From Hylemonella sp. (lineage in GTDB: Bacteria > Pseudomonadota > Gammaproteobacteria > Burkholderiales > Burkholderiaceae_C), in NCBI GenBank assembly GCA_030695415.1, contig JAUYQZ010000049.1, forward strand, positions 62,001 to 126,000: 64,000 nucleotides of DNA, read 5' to 3'. Each line of letters starts with the position of its first letter. The stretch's first letter is position 1. This document shows, piece by piece, positions 1-8,921 of the stretch. The notes under the pieces are model-generated. The model did no database searches and had not been told where the DNA came from. It saw only the letters and a list, made by a program, of their open reading frames with translations. Position numbers and translations under genes: made by a program.

Positions 1-677
1 GTGCGACCCGACGCGGTGTGGGCATGGAGGCCGGCTTGAAGATCCTGGACGAAGTGCGCCGTCAAACCGGCCTGCCCGTCCTCACCGACGTGCACGACGA
101 ATCGCAGGTGGCCGAGGTCGCCAGCGTGGCCGACGTGCTCCAGACCCCGGCATTTTTGTGCCGTCAGACGGACTTCATCCACGCCGTGGCCAGGTCGGGC
201 AAGCCGGTCAACATCAAGAAGGGCCAGTTTCTCGCGCCCTGGGACATGAAGAACGTGATCGACAAGGCCCGTGCGGCCGCCGTGGAGGCGGGCCTGGACC
301 CCGATCGCTTTCTGGCCTGCGAACGCGGTGTCAGCTTTGGCTACAACAACCTCGTGGCCGACATGACCAGCCTGGCCGAAATGCGCAAGTCAGGCGCGCC
401 CGTGGTGTTTGACGTGACCCACTCCGTGCAAAAGCCCGGCGGCCAGGGCACCACCAGCGGCGGTGCACGCGAGATGGTGCCCGTGCTGGCCCGCGCCGGA
501 GCGGCCGTGGGCGTCGCGGGCTTCTTCATGGAAACCCACCCCAACCCCGACCAGGCCTGGTCCGACGGCCCCAACGCCGTGCCGCTGAAGCACATGAAGG
601 CCCTGCTGGAAACGCTGGTGGCGCTGGACGACGTGACCAAGCGCAACGGTTTCCTGGAAAACAACTTCGCTGCCTGA
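1..677 (+). CDS. kdsA: 3-deoxy-8-phosphooctulonate synthase (KdsA), 5' end outside window
   Basis: KdsA condenses phosphoenolpyruvate with arabinose 5-phosphate to give KDO 8-phosphate, the cytoplasmic first step toward the KDO of lipopolysaccharide. About 224 C-terminal residues are visible. The frame is open to the window edge, so roughly 60 residues (family about 285) lie upstream. Diagnostic blocks are [40 protein letters not shown] and [19 protein letters not shown], which line the substrate pocket in this aldolase-like TIM barrel. The internal ATG at 18 is not the real start. A DUF1330 gene follows after 4 bp and then eno, so these are probably one transcript. The cysteine that separates metal-dependent from metal-independent KdsA lies outside the window. 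Confidence 0.96.
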   Translation, partial: ATRRGVGMEAGLKILDEVRRQTGLPVLTDVHDESQVAEVASVADVLQTPAFLCRQTDFIHAVARSGKPVNIKKGQFLAPWDMKNVIDKARAAAVEAGLDPDRFLACERGVSFGYNNLVADMTSLAEMRKSGAPVVFDVTHSVQKPGGQGTTSGGAREMVPVLARAGAAVGVAGFFMETHPNPDQAWSDGPNAVPLKHMKALLETLVALDDVTKRNGFLENNFAA

Positions 678-681
678 ACGC

Positions 682-2308
<1,627 letters not shown>

Positions 2309-2317
2309 TCCAGCTGC

Positions 2318-2593
2318 ATGGGCGCACGTTTCGTCCCGGCCATCCTGATCACCCTGCTCGTGGTACTCCACGCGCAGTTGTGGTTTGGCCGGGGTAGCGT
2401 TCCCAATGTGAGCCGCATGGTCGGCGAGCTCGAAGCGCAGAAGCAGAAGAACGCGCAGGCCCAGCTGGTCAACGACCGGCTGGCCGCCGACGTGCAGGAC
2501 CTGCGCGAGGGCCTGGAAATGGTGGAAGAGAAGGCCCGGCTCGAACTGGGCATGGTCAAGCCCAACGAGATCTACGTCCAGATCGCCAAGTAA
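2318..2593 (+). CDS. ftsB: Cell division protein FtsB
   Basis: FtsB is a small bitopic membrane protein that forms the FtsQBL complex and helps activate septal peptidoglycan synthesis. This 91-residue protein has one N-terminal membrane segment (about residues 4-22, AILITLLVVLHAQLWFG). A periplasmic coiled coil follows (about 28-75, rich in Glu, Gln, Lys and Leu), then the septum-formation-initiator tail KARLELGMVKPNEIYVQI. It follows eno by 9 bp and is probably in the same transcript. The next gene is convergent. Confidence 0.93.
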   Translation: MGARFVPAILITLLVVLHAQLWFGRGSVPNVSRMVGELEAQKQKNAQAQLVNDRLAADVQDLREGLEMVEEKARLELGMVKPNEIYVQIAK

Positions 2594-2617
2594 GCCTGCC
2601 TGTACGGCGGCATGCCT

Positions 2618-3475
2618 TCAGTTCTTGCCGGCCGCCGGTTCGGTCGCGGCCATCGGCGCGGCAGCGGCCGCGTTCGCCCCCACCGCCAAATCGATCTCTC
2701 TCAGGCCCGGGTTCTGGTTCCTGAGAAAAGCCAGCACCGAATCCACGCTCACCACCGCGTAGCGTCCGGCACTGAACTCTTCACTGCTGTGGTCCGAGAA
2801 ACGCACATGTGGACTGAACAGGCGTGCCCCGGCGCGGCGCGGCAAGGAAATGGGGATCACACTGGGTGTGTAGCCCTTGTCGCGCAGCCAGTCCTGTGCG
2901 GTCTGCCGCGAACTGATGGTCCCGGCGGGCGCCAGCGCGCTGGCCATCACCTCCAGCACCCACTGGTTCGAGTTCTGGAATTTCGTCGAGAACGGATGCG
3001 AGATCATGTTGTATTCGATCTCATGCAACTGGCGCGCCTGCGGGCCGAAGAACGCCCGCTGCAGCTTCAACTGCGTCGGGAAGGTAGGCGCTGCGACCAG
3101 TGCCCGGTAGCTGTGCAGCTCAACATTGAAGAAGTCCGCCAGCGATTGCTCCACCAGTTCCGACTGCCCGGTCCCGCAGCGATTGAGCAGGTGAAATGTG
3201 TACCATTGCCCCTTCGGATGGTCACGCCAGGCCACGCCGACATGGCTGTAGTGCAAGCCGAACTCCGACAGGTCCACCCCCACCCGTGCAATCAGCGCAA
3301 ACGACAGTTGCTGCCGCTCCAGCTCGTCCAGCACCTGCGCCGACAAGCTGGCGGACTTTGCACTGCCTTCAACCGTCGGCGGCTTTTCGCCGCAAGTCTG
3401 GCCTGCCAACGCGAGGCTTCCAGCGATGGCCAGACACAGCACCAGTACCCCGCGGACAAGACTGAATGCACCCAT
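2618..3475 (-). CDS. DUF2145 family secreted protein
   Basis: A 285-residue protein of the DUF2145 family, biochemical function unknown. It has a signal peptide (MGAFSLVRGVLVLCLAIAGS..ALAG). Conserved blocks are ALIARVGVDLSEFGLHYSHV, VAWRDHPKGQWYTFHLLNRC and FQNSNQWVLEVMA. The SHVG and N..QWVLE elements faintly recall permuted papain-like folds, but no catalytic cysteine is evident; this is inference only. I chose the ATG at 3475 because CAGGAG sits 5 nt upstream. A GTG two codons earlier is possible. The Shine-Dalgarno lies in the last codons of the caspase-like gene, so the two are translationally coupled. It converges on ftsB. Confidence 0.82.
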   Translation of the reverse strand: MGAFSLVRGVLVLCLAIAGSLALAGQTCGEKPPTVEGSAKSASLSAQVLDELERQQLSFALIARVGVDLSEFGLHYSHVGVAWRDHPKGQWYTFHLLNRCGTGQSELVEQSLADFFNVELHSYRALVAAPTFPTQLKLQRAFFGPQARQLHEIEYNMISHPFSTKFQNSNQWVLEVMASALAPAGTISSRQTAQDWLRDKGYTPSVIPISLPRRAGARLFSPHVRFSDHSSEEFSAGRYAVVSVDSVLAFLRNQNPGLREIDLAVGANAAAAAPMAATEPAAGKN

Positions 3476-3477
3476 GA

Positions 3478-5397
3478 TCACTCCTGGAAACGATAAACCG
3501 CCACGCGCCCCTGCTCGTCGATCAGGGCGTAGCGACTGACATCCGTACTGAAGGCTGCAGCCCGCGGCCGCACCGGCGCCCCGCGCACTGCTGCCACCGG
3601 CTGGCCACTGCGCGTATCGAGCCTGAGCCCGTGGCCCTCCGCATCAACGGTGGCAACGTAGTCACCGCTCTCGGCATAGGCACCGGCTACGATCTGCAAG
3701 GGATAGCGCGTAAAACGCTGCATCTCACGGCCACTGGCAACGTCGAACAGCGTCGGCGTATGCCCGCCCGCGGCCACCAGCAGGTGGCGCCCATTGACCG
3801 AGAAGCTCGCTGCGGCAGCCGCCACCGTCAACATCTCACGACCGCTGCCGACCTCGACCACCTTGACGACATGGCTCCTTCCTTCGCCCAGCACCACGGC
3901 GACATAGCGGCCATCCGGTGAGTACTGGGCATCGGCCAGCGGCATGCCATCGTTGCGCAGACTCTGCACGGATTTGCCATTGGCCACGCTGGTCAGCTCG
4001 ACTTCGCCATTGGCGGCAGCCGAGAGCAGATAGCGCCCGTCCGGCGAGAAGACGAGGCTGAGCACCTTGCCCGAGTGCGGCAGCCGGCGCCAGAGCTCCC
4101 TGCCGCTGACACGGTCGATCAGGCGCATCTCGCCCGTCTCCGTGCCCACGGCGATCGTGGCCGAATCCGGTGCGAAGCGCACCGACGACAAGGTCCCCTC
4201 AAGCTTGTAGTCCGCGGTGGGCTTGCCGCTCGCCACCTCGCGCAGCAACAGCCAGCCATCGCGTCGCACGATGGCCAGCCACTGGTCATTGCCGGAAAAC
4301 GCCAGTGCGGTGTGATCCGTGCCCGCCACGAGGAAGGCCGCTTGAGCCCCAGCCGCAGCCTGCTGCGGAGCCACAGCGGCGGGTGCCGGCACCGCGGCTA
4401 CCTGCTGCGTGGCGGGCAGGGGCCTCACGTCGGCCACGGGCTGGAAGTCGCGCATCCGGTTGCGGGCCAGGGCCACAAAACGACCCTTGGGAAACTGCTC
4501 CAGATAGGCTGCATAGTCGTCAGCGCGCTTGCTGCTCTTGATCGCATCCCAGAAAGCCAGCTCCAGCGCCACCTCATTCACGGGCACCGGCGGTCTGGCC
4601 GTCATGACCGCTTCCTGGCGAAACTGGAACTCCTCGCGCAGCGATGAACTCTCCCATGGAATCTGGCGCTCACCCGTCTCCGCCGACACACCGACACGCA
4701 CGCGCTTGAAAACCTGCTCGACCGGCAGACCCCGTTCGGACATCTGCTTGAGCAGGTGCTGTGTATAGACGCCATGGCTGCCCTCTCCGTCCAGCGCTAC
4801 TGCGCCGGGTGCCGTGGCGAAGCCGATCAGCGTGCCCGCCGGCGCCTCCATCTCGGCCAGGCCCTGCCGGCGCGCCCGGAAGTTGCGGTGAAAGGGGTTG
4901 TTGCGACAGGCGTCCAGGATGACGAGGTTGACGCGGGTCTTGGCGCTGTCCATCTTGTCCAGCACCTGACCGGCGTCCATACTGCGGTAGGGCACCTCAT
5001 CTTCATGCTGGAAATCCGCCCCGACCGGGATCAGGAAGTTGCGTCCCTTGATCTGGATGCCATGCCCGGCAAAGTAGAAAAGCCCCACATGGGCCTGCTC
5101 CAGCCGCCGCCCGAATTCGCGCACCGCATTGTCCATCTGCTGCAGATTGGCGTTCTCGCGGGTGATGACTTCAAACCCCATCTCGCGCAGCGATTTCGCC
5201 ATGGCGCGTGCGTCGTTGACCGGGTTCTTGAGCGGTGAATCGGCATAGCTAGCGTTGCCGATCACCAGCGCCACACGCCCGCTCTTGGCATTGGCCGGGG
5301 ACGCTGTGACGGAAAGATTGCGCTCCTGGGCGCTGAGGTGCAAGGCCGACAGGAGCAGCAGTGCGGCCAGGCCTTGAAGGAAACGGGATCGACTCAG
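3478..5397 (-). CDS. Caspase-like (peptidase C14) protein with WD40-type repeats
   Basis: A predicted exported orthocaspase of 639 residues from the start proposed here. A signal peptide (FLQGLAALLLLSALHLSAQ) is followed by a C14 caspase domain (about 35-270). This carries the catalytic histidine in LFYFAGHGI and cysteine in LVILDACRNNPF, so it looks active, probably cutting after basic residues as in metacaspases. From about residue 350, WD40-like blades appear (repeated FSPDGRYL or YSPDGRYV with GEV/GEM turns), a likely protein-binding propeller. An in-frame ATG at 5511 would put a 38-residue non-secretory extension before the signal peptide. A CTG at 5397 with GGAGG 5 nt upstream starts exactly at it. 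The DUF2145 gene overlaps the end. Confidence 0.82.
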   Translation of the reverse strand: MSRSRFLQGLAALLLLSALHLSAQERNLSVTASPANAKSGRVALVIGNASYADSPLKNPVNDARAMAKSLREMGFEVITRENANLQQMDNAVREFGRRLEQAHVGLFYFAGHGIQIKGRNFLIPVGADFQHEDEVPYRSMDAGQVLDKMDSAKTRVNLVILDACRNNPFHRNFRARRQGLAEMEAPAGTLIGFATAPGAVALDGEGSHGVYTQHLLKQMSERGLPVEQVFKRVRVGVSAETGERQIPWESSSLREEFQFRQEAVMTARPPVPVNEVALELAFWDAIKSSKRADDYAAYLEQFPKGRFVALARNRMRDFQPVADVRPLPATQQVAAVPAPAAVAPQQAAAGAQAAFLVAGTDHTALAFSGNDQWLAIVRRDGWLLLREVASGKPTADYKLEGTLSSVRFAPDSATIAVGTETGEMRLIDRVSGRELWRRLPHSGKVLSLVFSPDGRYLLSAAANGEVELTSVANGKSVQSLRNDGMPLADAQYSPDGRYVAVVLGEGRSHVVKVVEVGSGREMLTVAAAAASFSVNGRHLLVAAGGHTPTLFDVASGREMQRFTRYPLQIVAGAYAESGDYVATVDAEGHGLRLDTRSGQPVAAVRGAPVRPRAAAFSTDVSRYALIDEQGRVAVYRFQE

Positions 5398-5402
5398 AAG
5401 TG

Positions 5403-5407
5403 CCTCC
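5403..5407 (-). promoter_or_regulatory. Ribosome binding site supporting a CTG start
   Basis: On the minus strand GGAGG is followed after 5 nt by CTG (5397-5395). Initiation there gives a protein opening directly with a canonical signal peptide. No ATG, GTG or TTG with comparable spacing is in frame nearby. CTG initiation is rare in bacteria, so this is an inference. Confidence 0.5.
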
Positions 5408-5570
5408 GTGTAATCAGCCCATGTGACCAGGCCGTCTGTTCCGCGGCATTCTATCCCGGCTCCCCTCCTGAACGGAAAACGCGTCACACCGTTGACACCG
5501 ACCCGTCGCATTCATGTCACGCCGGAACGCGGCAGCCGTCAGTACTGGCAAGCGCTAACATCAGCACAGC

Positions 5571-5984
5571 ATGAAGATTGCCCTCATTGGTGCCCCTGCC
5601 AGCGGCAGGACCCGCCTGGCACAGGAACTGACACTGCACCTGCCCGAGTTGCAGGTGCACGACGCCCCAGCCCCCGAACAGTTGCAGCGCGAAGCCTTCG
5701 ATCGCATCCTTCTGATGGGGCTGGACCTGCCCGACATCACTGCAGCGCAACAGCAGGCCGATGAGCACCTGCGCACGCGGCTGACCGAGGTCGGGCTGGG
5801 CTATGGCGTGGTGTACGGACTCGGCCCGCAACGCCTGCGCGCCGCGCTGCGACTGATCTACCCGCAGGACGGCCCGCCCCCGCGCTGGACCGGACCCTGC
5901 GAACGCTGCGCAGACCCGGATTGCGAATTCCAGCTCTTTACTGGATTGCTGAAGTCGAAGGCGGCTGGGCGCCCGGGATCGTGA
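5571..5984 (+). CDS. Small P-loop-like protein of unknown function
   Basis: A 137-residue protein starting MKIALIGAPASGRTRLAQEL. This resembles a Walker A loop (GxxxxGK[ST]) with arginine in place of the invariant lysine. A helix and hydrophobic strand (FDRILLMGLDLPD) and a cysteine-bearing tail (CERCADPDCEFQLFTGLL) follow. The closely spaced CxxC and CxxxC might bind metal. I do not recognise the family; a degenerate nucleotide-binding protein is a guess. Its 3' end overlaps the 3' end of the convergent hslO by 47 bp. It lies 173 bp from the caspase-like gene start and is divergent from it. Confidence 0.6.
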   Translation: MKIALIGAPASGRTRLAQELTLHLPELQVHDAPAPEQLQREAFDRILLMGLDLPDITAAQQQADEHLRTRLTEVGLGYGVVYGLGPQRLRAALRLIYPQDGPPPRWTGPCERCADPDCEFQLFTGLLKSKAAGRPGS

Positions 5985-6924
5985 AAAGCTGTGCCGCATC
6001 TATCGCATCAAAGCGGTAGTTGGCCCCGCAGAACTCGCAGTCCACCATGATCACGCCGCGCTCGGCCAGGATCTCGCGGGCCTCGATTTCGCCCAGTCCC
6101 TGGATCATGCGGCCCACGCGCTCGCGGCTGCAGGTGCAGGCAAAACGCGGGCCGGTCTCGCCGGCATGCGGCATGAAGCGCTGCAGCTTTTCCTCCCAGA
6201 ACAGGCGGCGCAGGATGGTCTCCACGTCCAGCGTCAGCAGCTCTTCGCGCTTGAGGCTGGACGCCAGGGTGGCGATGCGGTTGTAGTGCTCCAGCATCTC
6301 GGCCTCGTAGAGCTCGGCCTCGGCCGGCTGCTGGCCAGCCAGGTTGCCCATGCCCTCGATGGGCAGGCGCTGGATCAGCAATCCCGCGGCCACCTTGTCG
6401 TCGGCAGCCAGCACCAGCACCGTCTCCAGCTGCTCGCTCTGGCGCATGTAGAGCTGCAGTGCCTGGGACAGGCTCTGCACCGAATGCCCATCGGCATCAG
6501 ACAGCGGCACCACGCCCTGGTAAGGCTGCTGCCCCGGCTGGCGCCCCTGCGGGTCCAGGGTGACGGCGCAGCGCCCCAGGCCCCGCACATTGAGCATGGC
6601 CGGCAGGCCGGCATCGTCAGGCACGGCGCCCTGCACCGTGGCCGTGGCGCGCAGGCTCAGGTCGGATTGCACCTCGACCACGGTCAACTTGACCGGCCCG
6701 TCGCCGAAGACCTGCAGGATCAGCGCGCCGTCGAACTTGATGTTGGACTGCATCAGCACACCCGCCGCAGCCATCTCGCCCAGCAGGGCCTGCACCGGCG
6801 GCGCATACGCCCCGGTGCTGCTCTGCGCACGGCGCTTCAGGATCTCGGTCCAGGCATCGGTCAGGCGCACGACCATGCCGCGCACGGGCAGGCCTTCGAA
6901 GAGGAATTTGTGGAGTTCGGACAC
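5938..6924 (-). CDS. hslO: Redox-regulated chaperone Hsp33
   Basis: Hsp33 is a cytoplasmic holdase switched on by oxidation, when its C-terminal zinc centre releases zinc and forms disulfides. The 328-residue protein carries the N-terminal chaperone domain (about 1-260) and the redox switch: CTC (in RFACTCSRERV), then about 30 residues, then CEFC (in VDCEFCGANY), the four zinc-binding cysteines. The start is GTG at 6924. It lies 17 bp downstream of the carbonic anhydrase-like gene's reading direction start region and shares strand with it; the two may be co-transcribed. Confidence 0.95.
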   Translation of the reverse strand: MSELHKFLFEGLPVRGMVVRLTDAWTEILKRRAQSSTGAYAPPVQALLGEMAAAGVLMQSNIKFDGALILQVFGDGPVKLTVVEVQSDLSLRATATVQGAVPDDAGLPAMLNVRGLGRCAVTLDPQGRQPGQQPYQGVVPLSDADGHSVQSLSQALQLYMRQSEQLETVLVLAADDKVAAGLLIQRLPIEGMGNLAGQQPAEAELYEAEMLEHYNRIATLASSLKREELLTLDVETILRRLFWEEKLQRFMPHAGETGPRFACTCSRERVGRMIQGLGEIEAREILAERGVIMVDCEFCGANYRFDAIDAAQLFTIPGAQPPSTSAIQ

Positions 6925-6941
6925 GTGTGATGAAGCTGTGG

Positions 6942-7466
6942 TCAGCCGATTTTCTTCAGGCCCTTGCGGAAACGCTCGGCATTGTCGATGTAGTGCTGGG
7001 CAATACGCTGCAGGCCGGCCATCTGCTCGGGGCTGAGCTGCTTCACCGCCTTGGCCGGGCTGCCCAGGATCATGGAGCCATCGGGAAACTCCTTGCCCTC
7101 GGTCACCAGCGCGCCCGCGCCCACCAGGCAGTTCTTGCCGATCTTCGCGTTGTTGAGCACGATGGCCCCGATGCCGATCAGCGTACCGTCGCCCACGGTG
7201 CAGCCATGCAGCATGACCTGGTGACCCACCGACACGTTCTCACCCAGGGTCAGCGGCACGCCTTCGTCGGCGTGCAGCACGCTGGCGTCCTGGATGTTGG
7301 AGTTGCGGCCGATGTGGATGTGGTCGCTGTCACCGCGGATGACGGTACCGAACCAGACACTGACGTTGTCTTCCAGGGTGACCTGGCCGATGACCTGGGC
7401 GCTGTCGGCGACGTATACGTTCTTGCCCAACGTGGGGGCTTTGCCGTCGAGTTCGTAGATTGCCAT
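6942..7466 (-). CDS. Gamma-carbonic anhydrase family protein
   Basis: A 174-residue left-handed beta-helix protein made of hexapeptide repeats (GKNVYV, DSAQVIG, GRNSNIQ, GENVSVG, GIGAIVL), the fold of gamma-carbonic anhydrases. Three candidate metal-binding histidines are visible, in VLHADEG, VGHQVML and MLHGCTV. Relatives of this length (YrdA/PaaY-like) are hexapeptide proteins of variable or unproven anhydrase activity. The start was set at the ATG at 7466, giving MAIYELDGKAPTLG. The frame upstream runs into a non-coding palindromic repeat and is not credible protein. hslO lies downstream after 17 bp. Confidence 0.9.
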   Translation of the reverse strand: MAIYELDGKAPTLGKNVYVADSAQVIGQVTLEDNVSVWFGTVIRGDSDHIHIGRNSNIQDASVLHADEGVPLTLGENVSVGHQVMLHGCTVGDGTLIGIGAIVLNNAKIGKNCLVGAGALVTEGKEFPDGSMILGSPAKAVKQLSPEQMAGLQRIAQHYIDNAERFRKGLKKIG

Positions 7467-7544
7467 TTGCTTGTCTCTTTTGGTGGTGGGGTTGATTGTA
7501 AGGAGGCTTGGTTTTCCTTCGTTGGCTGCTGGCTTGTAGTCGTA

Positions 7545-8061
7545 GCTTTGCCGGGTCTCGCCCCGGCGGGCGAGGTACTTTTCTTTGCTTCGCCAAAGCA
7601 AAGTACCCAAAAGAAAGGCGAGCCGAAGTCAGGGCCCCTGTGGGGTACCTTGCGCTGCTCGCATCGGTCGGGGTCGGGCTAAACTCGCTGCGCTCAGACA
7701 ACGCCCGCCCTGATCCGCCCGCTGCTGCGCTGCTCAGCCCTGCCACACGGCATAGAGAACCGGACAGCCCAAGACAGAACAGCCGAACAAGGACGCGCCA
7801 TGGCGCGTCCTTGTGGGGTTCGGTATTGGTATTTGGTTCCCACCGCCGTAATGAGGAGGCGAGTAGCGCAGGGGCAGACGGATCAGGGCTGGCGTTGTTC
7901 GAGCGAAGCGAGTTTAGCCAGACCCCGGCTGGACCGAGCAACGCAGCGTGCCCGTAGCGCAGCGGAGGGTCGACGAATCCGGCTCGCCTTTTCTTTGGTG
8001 ACTTTCTTTTGGCGAAGCAAAAGAAAGTTACTGCCCTGCCGGGGGCACATCCCGGCAAAGC
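7545..8061. repeat. Large nested palindromic intergenic element (about 517 bp)
   Basis: The 626-bp gap between the carbonic anhydrase-like and DUF455 genes is filled by one imperfect inverted repeat. Left-arm blocks recur inverted on the right at mirror distances: GCTTTGCCGGG (7545) with its complement near 8051-8061; a CTTTTCTTTGCTTCGCC tract (about 7575) with its counterpart near 8010-8035; GGCTAAACTCGCTGCGCTC (about 7677) with its counterpart near 7901-7919; and GCCCTGATCCG near 7708 with its counterpart near 7880. The axis, 7800.5, is also the centre of a perfect 26-bp palindrome (7788-7813). Short open frames on both strands here (with RALSERSEFS-like peptides) are repeat translations, not genes. 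From memory, the CTTTTCTTTGCTTCGCC tract recurs between genes in Comamonadaceae. No transposase is present. Confidence 0.8.
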
Positions 8062-8093
8062 CACGCCAGCAAGGCGATCAACTCAACAGAAAT

Positions 8094-8873
8094 TCAGTCC
8101 GCCTGCAGAGCAGACAACTCAGCATCCGAAAAACCCGCAGCCCGCCGAGCATCCAGATTAAACGGCCTCTTCAACTTAGGCGCCTCGTACTTCACCGTCA
8201 GCTCCGCATAGGTACGCACCGGGTCAAGACCACGTTGATCACAAGCCCACGCATACCACCGATTCCCCGTAGAAACATGCCCAATCTCATCCCGCAAGAT
8301 GATGTCCAGAATCTCCCCGGCACGATGATCCCCAATCGACACGAGCTTGGTCTTCACCGCCGGTGAAGCGTCCAGCCCCCGCGCTTCCAGCGTGCGCGGC
8401 ACCAGGGCCACGCGGGCCAGCAAATCACCGCGCGTGCGCTCCGCCATGGACCACAGGCCGTCGTGGGCCGGGAAGTCGCCGTAATCGAAGCCCAGCGTCA
8501 GCAGGTGATGGCGCAAGAGCGTGAAGTGGTAGGCCTCTTCAAACGCCACCTGCAGCCAGTCGCGATAGAAGGCCTCGGGCAGGCCGGGAAAGCGCCAGCA
8601 GATATCCAGCGCCAGGTCGACGGCGTTGCGCTCGATGTGCACGATGGAGTGCACCAGGGCCGCGTGGCCGCGCGGAGTGGCGAGCGAGCCGAGCTTGATC
8701 TGGGTGTGGGGCAGCAGCGGCGGGCGTTCGCTGCGGCCGGGCACGCCGGGCGGCTCGGCAAACACTCTGGCGCAGTCGATGGGGCCGCTGCGGTCCAGCG
8801 CAGTGACGCCAGCGGCCTTGGCCACGGGGTCGGCCAGGGCCAGCAGCTCGAGGCAGCGTGCGCGCAGTTCCAT
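8094..8873 (-). CDS. DUF455 family ferritin-like protein
   Basis: A 259-residue protein of the DUF455 group, a ferritin-like four-helix bundle related to di-iron proteins such as MiaE. Possible metal ligands occur in helices with HIERNAVDLALD, FEEAYHFTLLRHHL and LRDEIGHVSTGNRWY, the paired E..H pattern expected of a di-iron site. Substrate and reaction are unknown. The ATG at 8873 leaves 48 bp to the divergently transcribed EAL-HDOD gene, so promoters must be packed in that gap. The palindromic repeat element lies just past its stop codon. Confidence 0.88.
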   Translation of the reverse strand: MELRARCLELLALADPVAKAAGVTALDRSGPIDCARVFAEPPGVPGRSERPPLLPHTQIKLGSLATPRGHAALVHSIVHIERNAVDLALDICWRFPGLPEAFYRDWLQVAFEEAYHFTLLRHHLLTLGFDYGDFPAHDGLWSMAERTRGDLLARVALVPRTLEARGLDASPAVKTKLVSIGDHRAGEILDIILRDEIGHVSTGNRWYAWACDQRGLDPVRTYAELTVKYEAPKLKRPFNLDARRAAGFSDAELSALQAD

Positions 8874-8921
8874 GATGCTGAAATTATCGCCCTAGAATCA
8901 GTCCAAACATCCTGAGCAACC

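Noticed and set aside
7508-7957. Open frames with RALSERSEFS-like peptides inside the palindromic element
   Set aside because: They occur on both strands of an inverted repeat and follow its symmetry; translation of repeat DNA rather than genes.
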